The notes beneath the pieces are model-generated. The model was given only the letters and a program-made list of their open reading frames with translations, did no database searches and had not been told where the DNA came from. From Treponema sp. Marseille-Q4130 (GTDB lineage: Bacteria > Spirochaetota > Spirochaetia > Treponematales > Treponemataceae), in the NCBI RefSeq assembly GCF_014334325.1, contig NZ_JACSET010000002.1:124001-188000 (forward strand): 64,000 bases of DNA, in the 5' to 3' direction. Made by a program: the position numbers and the translations under genes. This document shows positions 33,053 to 41,802 of this stretch, piece by piece (position 1 is the first letter of the stretch; every line of letters begins with the position of its first letter).

Positions 33053-33513
33053 CTTTGTTTCCCCTCCACATTTTTTACCTCGGTGATGAATTCGTCGAGG
33101 TTTTCGAAATGCTTATATACCGAAGCAAAGCGGATGTACGCCACTTTGTCGATTTCATACAGACGCTGCAGCACGAGTTCCCCCAATTCCGCAGTCGAGA
33201 TTTCGCGGCTCACCTTTCCGCGCATGACGGCCTTGTCTTCGATTTCGGATACGATCTGTTCGACCATCCGCATCGACACCGGCCGTTTTTCGAGGGCGCG
33301 GCTGATGCCTTTTTCGAGCTTTGCCTGCTCGAAGGGTTCGCGCCTTCCGTCTTTTTTTACGACCATAAAGGGTTTTTCTTCGATACGCTCGTAACTCGTA
33401 AAACGGTAGCCGCAGCCGAGGCATTCGCGACGCCGCCTAATGCTTTCACCGTTTGCCATCGTACGCGATTCTATAACTTTGTCGTCGAGACTGCCGCAAT
33501 ACGGACACCGCAT
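33049..33513 (-). CDS. nrdR: transcriptional repressor NrdR
   Basis: 154 residues, standard size. A zinc ribbon (C3, C6, C31, C34: CPYC ... CLGC) is followed by an ATP-cone at about 49-139. NrdR senses ATP or dATP and binds paired 16-bp boxes before ribonucleotide reductase genes. It overlaps nrdD by 4 nt, so it is cotranscribed with its target; boxes are visible upstream at 33548-33595. Confidence 0.95.
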   Translation of the reverse strand: MRCPYCGSLDDKVIESRTMANGESIRRRRECLGCGYRFTSYERIEEKPFMVVKKDGRREPFEQAKLEKGISRALEKRPVSMRMVEQIVSEIEDKAVMRGKVSREISTAELGELVLQRLYEIDKVAYIRFASVYKHFENLDEFITEVKNVEGKQR

Positions 33514-33547
33514 ATCGATCCCTTATAACAAATTGTTTAAAACTTGT

Positions 33548-33595
33548 ACTCTAAATATAGCGTTTTAAACGATATGATAATACTATACAGCGCTA
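33548..33595 (-). promoter_or_regulatory. paired NrdR boxes upstream of nrdR-nrdD
   Basis: Box 1 (33548-33563, minus strand ACGCTATATTTAGAGT) matches ACACTATATATAGTGT at 13 of 16. Box 2 (33580-33595) matches at about 9 of 16, its second half TATAGTAT being best. The 16-nt gap between them is the spacing expected of NrdR pairs. The boxes fall about 35-80 nt before the nrdR ATG, so NrdR likely represses its own operon. Confidence 0.65.
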
Positions 33596-33647
33596 CAGCT
33601 GATATTGCAAGATGCCGCGTCGAAAATTCTTCGTTTTTTTGCGATTT

Positions 33648-34310
33648 TTACGTGTTTTCGGGCCGCCTGGCTTTTAGAGCGAGCGACATTATATAAGTAC
33701 GCTTCATGCACACGGAAATAAAGACCGGAAAAAGGGTTAACACCATGCGGATGCCTTTTTTTCCGCACCTCGCTTTCCACGCCCGAAAAACCGCCTGCCA
33801 CACGGCGAATACTTCGGGGATGAGTACGATTAAAAGCGATAAGGATTCCGAAAAAAGCAGCCGGCGGTATTCCGCTCTTTGCCGAAATATCCGCACGACA
33901 CCTCTTTCGATCGATTCGACTGCTTCTCGAAGTTCGAGGGGACTTGTCGTACGGTAAATCGCGTTTGCGATTAAAAAGGCGAGGGCGAGACGGCACAAAA
34001 TGACGATGTCGCGTTCGGAAGGGATGAACGGAAGCGGAAAGGGAGCGTGAGCGAAAAGGGCGGGTACTATCGACGAACTATAAAGTATAAGCGCGTAATA
34101 CACAACGGGCTTGAGCGACAAAAGGATTTCTTTCATCGGAAAGCGGATGGCAGGGGAAAGCGCAAAAAAAATCGCGATACAGGCGATCACGGCGTTTCGG
34201 GGCAAGATGAAAATGAAAGTGCCGAGCACAAAAAGCGAAATGAGTTTTATGCGCACATCGCATTTGTGCAAAAAAGACGAACCGCTTCGGTAGCCGAAAA
34301 GTCTTACCAT
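33648..34310 (-). CDS. bioN: energy-coupling factor transmembrane protein (EcfT) of the biotin transporter
   Basis: 220 residues from the ATG at 34310. Transmembrane segments near LISLFVLGTFIFILPR, ACIAIFFALSPAI, VVYYALILYSSSIVPALF and LLIVLIPEVFAVWQAVF; the CbiQ/EcfT coupling helix with RAWKARCGKKGIRM carries the ARG-type motif. It overlaps the ATPase gene by 7 nt. The protein couples ATP hydrolysis to the BioY S-component. Upstream codons to 34361 have no signal and were not used. Confidence 0.86.
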   Translation of the reverse strand: MVRLFGYRSGSSFLHKCDVRIKLISLFVLGTFIFILPRNAVIACIAIFFALSPAIRFPMKEILLSLKPVVYYALILYSSSIVPALFAHAPFPLPFIPSERDIVILCRLALAFLIANAIYRTTSPLELREAVESIERGVVRIFRQRAEYRRLLFSESLSLLIVLIPEVFAVWQAVFRAWKARCGKKGIRMVLTLFPVFISVCMKRTYIMSLALKARRPENT

Positions 34311-35089
34311 TCGAGATCCCGAAGATCTTTGTAGGAAGCAAGCGGATTTTTGATGTCCCAAGCTTCGAGCTTTTGCGCCAATCCTTCGGCGGGCTTTCCG
34401 TCGAACACTTTTTTTCCGCGGTACAGCACGATAAAGCGGTTGCAGAGCGCAAGCGATTTTTCGAGCTCATGCGTGAGGATGATGATCGTCACTCCTTTTT
34501 TTTTCAGCAGTTTGATAAGCGCGTTCACGTGCCGCACGCCCGAATAGTCGAGGTTCGCATAGGGTTCGTCGAATATGACGAGCGGCATATCGAGGGCTAT
34601 GATGCCCGCGACGGCAAGCCGTCTTTTTTCACCTCCCGACAAAAATCGTGCGCTCGATTTTTCTTTTCCCGCGAGACCTACTTCCGCAAGCACGTCGAGC
34701 GCTTTTCGTTCGGCTTCCCGTTTTTTTAATCCGATATTTTTTAAGCCGAACATCACGTCTTCGATCGGCGTCTCTCCCAAAAGCTGCATTTCGGCTTCTT
34801 GAAATACAAGTCCGCACTGTGCCGCTTTTCCGCCGCATAGGATTTTCACCGTACCTGAATCGGCTTTGTCAAGGGAAGCGATGATCGACATGAGTACGCT
34901 TTTTCCCGAACCGTTCGCTCCCGCGATGAGGGCGGTATCTCCTTCGCAAAGCGAAAAAGATACTTCCGAAAGCGCGGTAAACCTTTGATCCCCCTCATAC
35001 GAGGGGAAGGTTTTCGTCACCTTTTCGACGGAAAGGGAAGCGCCGTTCGGAAACGAAGTGACGTACGGAAGTAAATCGTCCTGCGTCAT
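34304..35089 (-). CDS. bioM: energy-coupling factor ATPase of the biotin transporter
   Basis: 261 residues. Walker A AGANGSGKS (about 56-64), Q-loop FQEAE, signature LSGGEKRR (150-157), Walker B LVIFDEPY and switch HELE. ECF-type ATPase with the family's LTHELEK. It overlaps bioY by 4 nt and bioN by 7 nt, so the three form one unit. No second ATPase is seen, as in dedicated biotin transporters. Confidence 0.9.
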   Translation of the reverse strand: MTQDDLLPYVTSFPNGASLSVEKVTKTFPSYEGDQRFTALSEVSFSLCEGDTALIAGANGSGKSVLMSIIASLDKADSGTVKILCGGKAAQCGLVFQEAEMQLLGETPIEDVMFGLKNIGLKKREAERKALDVLAEVGLAGKEKSSARFLSGGEKRRLAVAGIIALDMPLVIFDEPYANLDYSGVRHVNALIKLLKKKGVTIIILTHELEKSLALCNRFIVLYRGKKVFDGKPAEGLAQKLEAWDIKNPLASYKDLRDLEW

Positions 35090-35661
35090 TCGCTTTTGTC
35101 GGTAAAATAGCGAGCGGCAATCGTACGGAGCTTTGCCGCAAGCGGAACTGAGAGAACGAGCTTTATGAGATCTCCGGGGATAAACGGAATGAGGCAGGCC
35201 GCAATCGATGCGGAAAAACTTCGGTGAGTCAGCTGCATAAAGCGGAAGATACCCGGAACATAGATGAACGTAAATCCCGCAAGAGAGGCGAGCGACAACT
35301 TTACGATGTTTTTTGTGCTGAATGCTTTTTCACCTGCGCGCGGCTTTCGTGCGATGCAGCCTGCGGCGAGAGCTGCGAGTATATAGCCTATGAGAAATCC
35401 GCCCGTCGGCCCCAAAAGGCGCGCGATCCCGCCCGCACCGCCTGAAAAGACGGGAAGTCCGAGCGCGCCGGCTGCGACGAAGAGCAGCGCCGAAAAAAAT
35501 CCGCCGAAGCCTCCGAGCGTGAGAGCTGCGAGCACGGCGAACATATTTTGCATGACGATCGGAATGCCGCCGGGACCTATAGGTACTGCGATAAAGCAGC
35601 CCGCACAGATGATCGCCGCAAACAAAACGATAAAGATAAAGCGAGTGTTGTTTATTTTCAT
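35086..35661 (-). CDS. bioY: biotin transporter S-component BioY
   Basis: 191 residues with six hydrophobic segments. Family features: GGIPIVMQNMFAVLAALTLGGFGG and GALGLPVFSGGAGGIARLLGPTGGFLIGY, which together hold the biotin site. Start at ATG. It is the first gene of the bioY-bioM-bioN unit, and divergent from the hydrogenase gene. No biotin synthesis genes are in the window, which suits a biotin auxotroph. Confidence 0.94.
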   Translation of the reverse strand: MKINNTRFIFIVLFAAIICAGCFIAVPIGPGGIPIVMQNMFAVLAALTLGGFGGFFSALLFVAAGALGLPVFSGGAGGIARLLGPTGGFLIGYILAALAAGCIARKPRAGEKAFSTKNIVKLSLASLAGFTFIYVPGIFRFMQLTHRSFSASIAACLIPFIPGDLIKLVLSVPLAAKLRTIAARYFTDKSE

Positions 35662-35665
35662 AGCG

Positions 35666-35710
35666 CGAGTTTACAATCAGTGTTCAATAAATACAATAGG
35701 TTGACAATCA
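35666..35710 (-). promoter_or_regulatory. direct repeat in the bioY promoter region
   Basis: GTTTACAAT at about 35669 and GTTGACAAT at about 35700 are direct repeats separated by 22 nt, within 50 nt of the bioY ATG. They resemble half-sites of a biotin repressor site but lie head to tail, so the match to BirA boxes is incomplete. Confidence 0.35.
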
Positions 35711-35832
35711 AAATGTGAGTGTTTTGCCGGCACGGAATTTGAAATTGCGCCGTGCATTCCCTTTTCTGGCGCAAATTGTAAAAATATGCTATACTGCCGC
35801 GCGTAAACAAAACAGTGCATTAAGGAAAAACG

Positions 35833-37287
35833 ATGCTCAATATCAACAACAACGCTGCAAATGTAAAGCGTGAAATTCTCGTGCGTATCGCGCGCCTCCA
35901 ACTCGACGGCAAACTTACCGAAGGCGTGCATTATATCCCTCGCGAAATGGCGCCTCTCGACTCGAAATCGATACGCTGCTGTATCTACCACGACAGGGCG
36001 ATTTTGCGCATGAGAGTCCTTGCCAGGCTCGGCATATCGATCGAAAATTACGACGACGACCGCCCGCTTGCCGAATACGCGAAGGATGCTCTCGAGCGGG
36101 ATTCTCCGACCTGGCCCATGCTCACCGTTTTGCAGGATGCGTGCAACGCGTGTGTAAAAACGCACTACATGATTACGAACGCGTGTCAGGGCTGTTTTGC
36201 GCGCCCGTGCATGATGAACTGTCCGCGCAAAGCGATCACGGTAGACCGGAGAGCGGTTATCGATGAAGCGAAGTGCGTCAACTGCGGGCTGTGCATGCAA
36301 AACTGTCCGTATCATGCGGTTATTAAAATTCCCGTACCCTGCGAAGAAGCATGCCCCGTCGGCGCGATCAGCAAAGACGAAACGGGACACGAAAAAATCG
36401 ATTACGATAAATGCATTTTTTGCGGGCGCTGCATGAGCGAGTGTCCCTTCGGTGCGATGATGGATAAAAGCCAGCTCGTCGACGTTATCAAACATATCAT
36501 GCAAAAAAAACGGCGTGTCGTCGCGCTTTATGCGCCCTCGATTGCAGCTCAATTCAAATCCGCTCCCGGTCAGCTCGAAGCGGCATTTTTAGCCGCGGGC
36601 TTCGACGACGTACTCGAAGTCGCGATCGGAGCGGATATCTGCGCGGATAAAGAAGCGAAAGAATTCGAAGAGCGTATGGCGCGCGAAGATGTGCTTATGA
36701 CGACGTCATGCTGTTCGGCGTATGTGCGCGCGGTAAATATTCACGTGCCGGCTTTGAAGCCCTGCGTGTCCGAAACGCGAAGCCCCATGCACTACACGGC
36801 GGAGATCGCAAAGCAAAAAGATGCCGACTGCGTTACCGTGTTTATCGGTCCCTGCCTTGCAAAGCGGAGGGAGGGTTTCGACGACGATGCGGTCGATTAC
36901 GTGCTTTCGGTCGAAGAACTCCGCGCGTTTTTTATTGCAAAAAATATCGATATCGCTTCTCTCCCTGCAAAACTGCCCGATCACATTCCGACGTCGACGG
37001 GAAGAGGTTTTGCAAAGACGGGCGGGGTAGCGGAAGCGGTGCGGGTGCGGCTCAAAGATCAAAGCATCCTCAAAGCCGCCCAAATCAACGGACTCGACAG
37101 AGCCGGTATGAAAAAGCTTGCGACATACGGAATGATAAATCAGGGGAAAATTGCGAAAAACGAAAACACGCCGAATCTCGTCGAAGTGATGGCGTGCGAA
37201 TGCGGCTGCATCGGAGGCCCGTCGGTTATAACGAATCCCGGTGTCGCCGAAGGACTGCTCGCCGCATACGCCAAAGGCGGAACATAA
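35833..37287 (+). CDS. monomeric [FeFe] hydrogenase, probably group B
   Basis: 484 residues. The N-terminal half has Cys-rich ferredoxin-like motifs, including CVNCGLCMQNCP (148-159) and CIFCGRCMSECP (194-205), which bind 4Fe-4S clusters. The H-cluster motifs are TSCC (291-294), GPC (339-341) and EVMACECGC (451-459), with cysteines at 294, 341, 455 and 459. TSCCSAY and a Cys in place of Gly in the last motif differ from group A and suit group B. It makes or uses H2 with ferredoxin. Maturation genes hydEFG are not in the window. A -10 TATACT lies at 35790. Confidence 0.88.
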   Translation: MLNINNNAANVKREILVRIARLQLDGKLTEGVHYIPREMAPLDSKSIRCCIYHDRAILRMRVLARLGISIENYDDDRPLAEYAKDALERDSPTWPMLTVLQDACNACVKTHYMITNACQGCFARPCMMNCPRKAITVDRRAVIDEAKCVNCGLCMQNCPYHAVIKIPVPCEEACPVGAISKDETGHEKIDYDKCIFCGRCMSECPFGAMMDKSQLVDVIKHIMQKKRRVVALYAPSIAAQFKSAPGQLEAAFLAAGFDDVLEVAIGADICADKEAKEFEERMAREDVLMTTSCCSAYVRAVNIHVPALKPCVSETRSPMHYTAEIAKQKDADCVTVFIGPCLAKRREGFDDDAVDYVLSVEELRAFFIAKNIDIASLPAKLPDHIPTSTGRGFAKTGGVAEAVRVRLKDQSILKAAQINGLDRAGMKKLATYGMINQGKIAKNENTPNLVEVMACECGCIGGPSVITNPGVAEGLLAAYAKGGT

Positions 37288-37326
37288 GCGCGCTTCCGAT
37301 AAAAGCGTACCGATATGCGAACCGAG

Positions 37327-37821
37327 CTACATATTGCTGTAGGTTTGCGTTTTGTCGTTTACGTGTTCGATCGGAATGCCCGCCTGTTTGAACATATCGA
37401 GCGAATCTTTTTCATCGTGGTAGTGCATTTCGCACACGACGCGCTTTATGCCGCAGTTGATGATGAGCATGGCGCAGGTTCTGCACGGCGTCATCTTACA
37501 GTACACGGTCGCGCCGTCGATCGCGATGCCGCGCTTTGCCGCCTGGCAGATCGCATTCTGTTCGGCGTGTACGGTTCTCACACAATGCTGTGAAATCGTG
37601 CCGTCCGTGTGGATCATTTTCCGCATCAAATGCCCGACGTCGTCGCAGTGGGGAAGCCCTGCAGGGCTTCCGACGTAGCCGGTTACGAGAATTTGATTGT
37701 CGCGCGCGATGACACAGCCGCTTCTGCCGCGGTCGCAGGTTGCCCTCTTTGCGACCGTGCGGCAGACTTCCATAAAATATTCGTCCCAGCTCGGGCGCGC
37801 GTATTTTGCTTCGTCTGCCAT
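37327..37821 (-). CDS. deoxycytidylate (dCMP) deaminase
   Basis: 164 residues from the ATG at 37821. The zinc site is HAEQNAI (85-91) and PCRTC (112-116); GSPAGLPHCDD matches the dCMP-binding region. The product supplies dUMP for thymidylate synthesis. The ATG is 5 nt after the purine permease stop and has no clear ribosome site, so it may be coupled to it. It meets the hydrogenase gene tail to tail. Confidence 0.9.
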   Translation of the reverse strand: MADEAKYARPSWDEYFMEVCRTVAKRATCDRGRSGCVIARDNQILVTGYVGSPAGLPHCDDVGHLMRKMIHTDGTISQHCVRTVHAEQNAICQAAKRGIAIDGATVYCKMTPCRTCAMLIINCGIKRVVCEMHYHDEKDSLDMFKQAGIPIEHVNDKTQTYSNM

Positions 37822-37826
37822 AGTGT

Positions 37827-39119
37827 TTACATTGCGTCGAGTACGGTCTTTACAACGAAAACGGCAAAGAGTATCCACGTCAGCGCGGAAATGTCTTTAA
37901 ACTTGCGCGAAGCGACTTTGCAGACGACGTAGCTCATAACGCCCCACGAAATGCCCGTTGCGATGCTGTACGAAAACGGCATCGTCATGATCGTTATAAA
38001 AGCGGGGATGCCTTCGGAAAGATCGGTAAATTCGATATTTGCCGCTGCCCGCATCATCATAAAGCCGACGACGATGAGCGCCGGTGCGGAAGCCGCAGAC
38101 GGCACGAGCAAAAAGAGCGGACTCAAAAAGAGAGCTGCGAAAAAGATGATTGCAGTGGTTACCGACGTGAGACCCGTGCGTCCGCCTTCGGCGACGCCTG
38201 CAGTGCTTTCGACAAAGCTCGTTATCGTCGACGTGCCGAGCGCGGCTCCGACGACCGTTCCGACCGCATCGGAGAGGAGCGCTTCGTTGACGTTTTTGAT
38301 GTCGCCGTTTTTATCTTTCAGATTACTCTGTTCGGCGATGCCCATGAGCGTTCCGATCGTGTCGAAAATATCGACGAAGAGGAACGTAAAAAACACGGTG
38401 AAAAATTTCAGCGAAAGCACCGTCGAAAAATCGAACTGAAAGAAAAGCGGGGCTGCAGGAAGTGAAAAGGGACTGAAGCCTTCGGGAATCTTCGTTACGC
38501 CGAAGGGGTAGCCGATGATCGTCGTCAAAATCATGCCGATGATGATCGCGCCTTTTACTTTTAAGCACAGTAAAACGATCGTGATGACGAGGCCGATGAT
38601 CGCGACGAGGGCAGCGCCTTTCATCGGCACAAAACCGATGATCGTTCCGGTATCTCCGGAAACAATGCCGCCGTCGTGCAGACCGATAAGGGTGATAAAT
38701 AAACCGATGCCGACTGCAACCGCTTTTTTTAAGTTTGCGGGAATCGCTTTGATGAGCGCTTGGCGGACTTTAAAAATCGATAAGACGATAAATAAAATAC
38801 CTTCGAGAAAAACGGCGGTGAGCGCCGTCTGCCACGAATAGCCCATGCCCAAAACGACGGTAAACGTAAAAAACGCGTTCAGCCCCATGCCCGGTGCGAG
38901 GGCGACCGGCAGGTTCGCGGTAAATGCCATAACGAGCGTCGCAATGCCCGCCGCAATCGCCGTTGCGGTAAAGACGCTTGCCGCATTCATGCCCGCCTGT
39001 GAAAGGATCGCGGGGTTTACGGCGAGGATATACGCCATCGCCAAAAAAGTCGTGCAGCCGGCGGTGATTTCGGTGCGTACCGTCGTTCCTCTCTCTTTCA
39101 ATTTGAAAAATTTTTCCAT
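37827..39119 (-). CDS. NCS2/AzgA-type purine permease
   Basis: 430 residues from the ATG at 39119, with AAGGAG 11 nt upstream. Eleven to thirteen hydrophobic segments. Family motifs: EITAGCTTFLAMAYILAVNPAIL, GMGLNAFFTFTVVLGMGYSW, FVDIFDTIGTLMGIAEQ and VVGAALGTSTITSFVESTAGVAEGGRTGLTS, typical of guanine-hypoxanthine AzgA/PbuG transport by proton symport. The leader hairpin at 39149-39170 sits close to its ribosome site. With dCMP deaminase downstream it forms a nucleobase unit. Confidence 0.93.
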   Translation of the reverse strand: MEKFFKLKERGTTVRTEITAGCTTFLAMAYILAVNPAILSQAGMNAASVFTATAIAAGIATLVMAFTANLPVALAPGMGLNAFFTFTVVLGMGYSWQTALTAVFLEGILFIVLSIFKVRQALIKAIPANLKKAVAVGIGLFITLIGLHDGGIVSGDTGTIIGFVPMKGAALVAIIGLVITIVLLCLKVKGAIIIGMILTTIIGYPFGVTKIPEGFSPFSLPAAPLFFQFDFSTVLSLKFFTVFFTFLFVDIFDTIGTLMGIAEQSNLKDKNGDIKNVNEALLSDAVGTVVGAALGTSTITSFVESTAGVAEGGRTGLTSVTTAIIFFAALFLSPLFLLVPSAASAPALIVVGFMMMRAAANIEFTDLSEGIPAFITIMTMPFSYSIATGISWGVMSYVVCKVASRKFKDISALTWILFAVFVVKTVLDAM

Positions 39120-39148
39120 TTTCGTTCGATCTCCTTGGGTCTGTTTCG

Positions 39149-39170
39149 ATGCGGCATTTTTTTGCCGCAT
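39149..39170 (-). promoter_or_regulatory. leader hairpin before the purine permease
   Basis: ATGCGGCA and TGCCGCAT pair as 8 bp around six A residues, about 20 nt before the Shine-Dalgarno of the permease. No T-run follows, and no purine riboswitch consensus is present. Could be a simple stability or translation element. Confidence 0.4.
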
Positions 39171-39231
39171 AATTACTGCTTCCGAACTCGATAATTAAAT
39201 TTATTAATTAATAAATTTCTATAATGAAAAG

Positions 39232-39268
39232 GGGCTGTCTCAAAAGCCGCTTCCTTTTTCGACAGCCC
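39232..39268 (-). terminator. hairpin of the GGCTGTC family after the YegP-like gene
   Basis: GGGCTGTC/GACAGCCC, 8 bp, with inner AAAAG/CTTTT. On the minus strand it leads into CCTTTTC. It lies about 110 nt after the stop at 39375. Same sequence family as the hairpins at 53631 and 55138. Confidence 0.55.
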
Positions 39269-39374
39269 GTCGAGTTTAAAATCAAGTCTTTGTATCGTAA
39301 TGACGTAATTTTAAACATCGCATGGTAAATCAGGTGGTCATCCAAAGTTTTTGAACAACCCCATAACCGGTTCT

Positions 39375-39827
39375 TTATTTTTTAGATTTGCAGCCGCAGG
39401 CGGTACATCCGGCCTTTTTCGCTTTTGCCGCGGGCTTTTTTGCTTCTACCTTTTCGGCTTTGGTTTCATCGACGATTTCCGCACTCGGCGCATTCGTCTT
39501 GATCGACTTGATCGCGTTCATGCAACTTGCGAGCGCTTTATAGCCTTCGCCGACGGCGATGATTTGGCCGTTCGTCGCCTTGAGGCGGAAGCGGAATTCG
39601 CCGCGCTTGTCTTTATACGTTTCGTACTTTGCGCCTTTGACGTGAACGCCGGCCTTATCTTCAAGGTTTTCGACGTCGGCTCCCGCATTCCGCTGGACGC
39701 TTGCGATACCGTTTTTGCACGCTTTTTTTGTCGTATACACTTCAGAGGTTGCAACGACTTCGCCGTTCGACGCGACAAAGTTGAACATAAGTCCTGTCTT
39801 TGCCTTTTTGATGATAAATTTGCTCAT
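39375..39827 (-). CDS. YegP-like protein with two DUF1508 repeats and a Cys tail
   Basis: 150 residues from the ATG at 39827, with AAAGGAGG 10 nt upstream. Two repeats: FNFVASNGEVVATSEVYTTKKACKNGIASVQRNA and FRFRLKATNGQIIAVGEGYKALASCMNAIKSIK, the DUF1508 pattern of YegP. The repeats are followed by an Ala-Lys-rich linker and a terminal CTACGCKSKK that could bind metal. YegP-type proteins have unknown function. It lies alone, behind its own promoter region. Confidence 0.85.
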   Translation of the reverse strand: MSKFIIKKAKTGLMFNFVASNGEVVATSEVYTTKKACKNGIASVQRNAGADVENLEDKAGVHVKGAKYETYKDKRGEFRFRLKATNGQIIAVGEGYKALASCMNAIKSIKTNAPSAEIVDETKAEKVEAKKPAAKAKKAGCTACGCKSKK

Positions 39828-39938
39828 GGCAATAATGCCTCCTTTTAGCTTATTTATTATAAAAATAAATCGAGCGCGTGACAAGCTGTCATCGCTCAAG
39901 TATCGCTCGAGAGACAATGCAATAGCGGTGTCGTTTTA

Positions 39939-41726
39939 TTAATGCGTTTCGTAGATAAAGTCATCGCCGAAAACGAAAGCGAGCGAAACGTAGAGACAAT
40001 AGGCGATTATTAAAACGCCGAAGACGAACGGAAGCCAATTTCCGAAAAGCGCATAGACCGTCGTCGAATGTTTATAGACGGGGATCGAGACGGCGAGCGC
40101 GTCTCTTTTGAAAAGCGGCATATCGGCGACGAGCTTTCCTGCGGGATCGAGCACGACCGAATAGCCGGCGTTCGTCGAGCGTACCAGCGTCGTGCGGTAT
40201 TCGATCGCGCGGTAGGAGGCGATGACGAAGTGCTGGTATTCGGCGGATTTCGTATTCGACCACGAGTCGTCTGTTATGTTGATAAACACGTCGCTTCCGT
40301 ACCTGTGAAGCGGACCGCACACGTCGGACGGAAAAGCATCTCCGAAGCAGACGGGCGCGCTGACACGCACGAGCGGCGTTTCGTCTTTTGCTTCCTCGTC
40401 TTCGGCGCCTTTTGCGAGCGATACGATTTTCGACGCCCTCTTTGCGCGCCCTTCGCTCCATTCACACGGAATATCGAAGAGCACGTATTGATCGCCGGCT
40501 TTCCATCCGGCCGAAATTCCGACGAGCTTATCCATCAGATTGACCGCCCATTCGTATTCTTCTCCGGGCAGCACTTCGGCAAAGGGCACGAGGTGAATCT
40601 TTTCGTATGCGCCCCGGAAGCTGCCTTCGGCATCGAAGAGGAGAGAAGCGTTGCTCAGCCTGCGTATCTCTCCGTCGGCGACGTAGGGGCCGCCGATGAT
40701 AAAGGGCACGTTCATCCGTTTAATAAATTCCAAAAGCGGCTCTTCGGGAGGGTAGAGCGAATAATAGGCCTGTCCGCTCGGAAACGAATGACGCAAAACG
40801 CCTTCGCTCCAGACGACGAGGTGCACATTTTTCCCTTTCGCTTTCAATGCGTCGATTTTTTCTTCGCTGAGTTTTTCCGATGCGATGATCGACGCTTGGT
40901 CGGAAGATTCGTTCCACGGATTGCTGTTTTGCTGTACCAAGACGGCGTTGAGCGTTTTTTCAGGAGTACGCGGTTTTGCATATTGAAAAGCGCCGTATAC
41001 AAACGAAAGCGCAAAGAGCGCGATGCACACGTGCGCCGTACGTTTGAGCGCCGAAAGTGAAGCAAGGGGATTGAGAAGATGCGGCGTATGCTTGATCAGT
41101 AAAAGTCCTTCCGCGCAGACTGCCGAACACAGCGCAAACAAAAACGAAATGCCGTATGTTCCGGTGATATCCGCGATCTGCATAAAGAGCCGACACGGAA
41201 ACGCGCTCGACGAAAGCGTACCCCACGGATATGCTAGAAAACCCGTTCCCGACGCTTTATACCATTCGTAAAGCGTATACGTACACGAAAACCAAAAGAC
41301 GCGGAACGGAATGTCGTAAGATAAAAGTCCCGCTCCTTCGGCAAGGCGTTTTCGCGACCATGCCGATTCCTGCGCGTAGGGAAGATTTTTGCATCCGCCG
41401 TATCGTGCGTAGGGTACGTAGAGCATACGCCCCAAAATACCACCGATGAGACCTGTGCCGAGTGCCGATGCACCGAGTGTAAAAATTGCAAAATCTTTAA
41501 AAAAGGCGAGCCAAAAACTCGAAAACAGGTGGACGGAAAACGTATGCAGGGCGCCGAGCCGAAACGCGCTTTTATACGAAGAACACTCGGCGACGACGAT
41601 ATAGAGCGGAACGAGCGAAATAAGGGCGATAGAGGGGCATCCGAGCAAAAAAAACTCGTTCGGAATGGAAGCGGACACGAGAATCGCCGAAAAAAGTACG
41701 CAGAAAACTTGTAAAAAATTACTCAT
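39939..41726 (-). CDS. lnt: apolipoprotein N-acyltransferase (Lnt)
   Basis: 595 residues from ATG at 41726, with eight or nine hydrophobic segments. Nitrilase-like core: VLVQQNSNPW, VVWSEGVLR (Glu), KIHLVPFAEVLPGEE (Lys) and SAPVCFGDAFPSDV (Cys). The usual Cys-Tyr-Glu is CFGD here, a small variation. It transfers a fatty acid to the amino group of the lipoprotein's first cysteine. The -10-like TATACT lies close before ATG, so the leader is very short. It is divergent from the kinase gene at 41803. Confidence 0.88.
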   Translation of the reverse strand: MSNFLQVFCVLFSAILVSASIPNEFFLLGCPSIALISLVPLYIVVAECSSYKSAFRLGALHTFSVHLFSSFWLAFFKDFAIFTLGASALGTGLIGGILGRMLYVPYARYGGCKNLPYAQESAWSRKRLAEGAGLLSYDIPFRVFWFSCTYTLYEWYKASGTGFLAYPWGTLSSSAFPCRLFMQIADITGTYGISFLFALCSAVCAEGLLLIKHTPHLLNPLASLSALKRTAHVCIALFALSFVYGAFQYAKPRTPEKTLNAVLVQQNSNPWNESSDQASIIASEKLSEEKIDALKAKGKNVHLVVWSEGVLRHSFPSGQAYYSLYPPEEPLLEFIKRMNVPFIIGGPYVADGEIRRLSNASLLFDAEGSFRGAYEKIHLVPFAEVLPGEEYEWAVNLMDKLVGISAGWKAGDQYVLFDIPCEWSEGRAKRASKIVSLAKGAEDEEAKDETPLVRVSAPVCFGDAFPSDVCGPLHRYGSDVFINITDDSWSNTKSAEYQHFVIASYRAIEYRTTLVRSTNAGYSVVLDPAGKLVADMPLFKRDALAVSIPVYKHSTTVYALFGNWLPFVFGVLIIAYCLYVSLAFVFGDDFIYETH

Positions 41727-41802
41727 TAGTATACAATGGAAAACAGTATAATATATAACGCTGCCGAGTACAAGCGGCGTTTTTAAGGATTCGGACTGCC
41801 GT

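Noticed and set aside
35666-35710. BirA operator
   Set aside because: Half-sites are direct, not inverted, so the standard repressor site is not met.
39120-39180. Purine riboswitch before the purine permease
   Set aside because: None of the conserved loop sequences is present; only a simple hairpin is.
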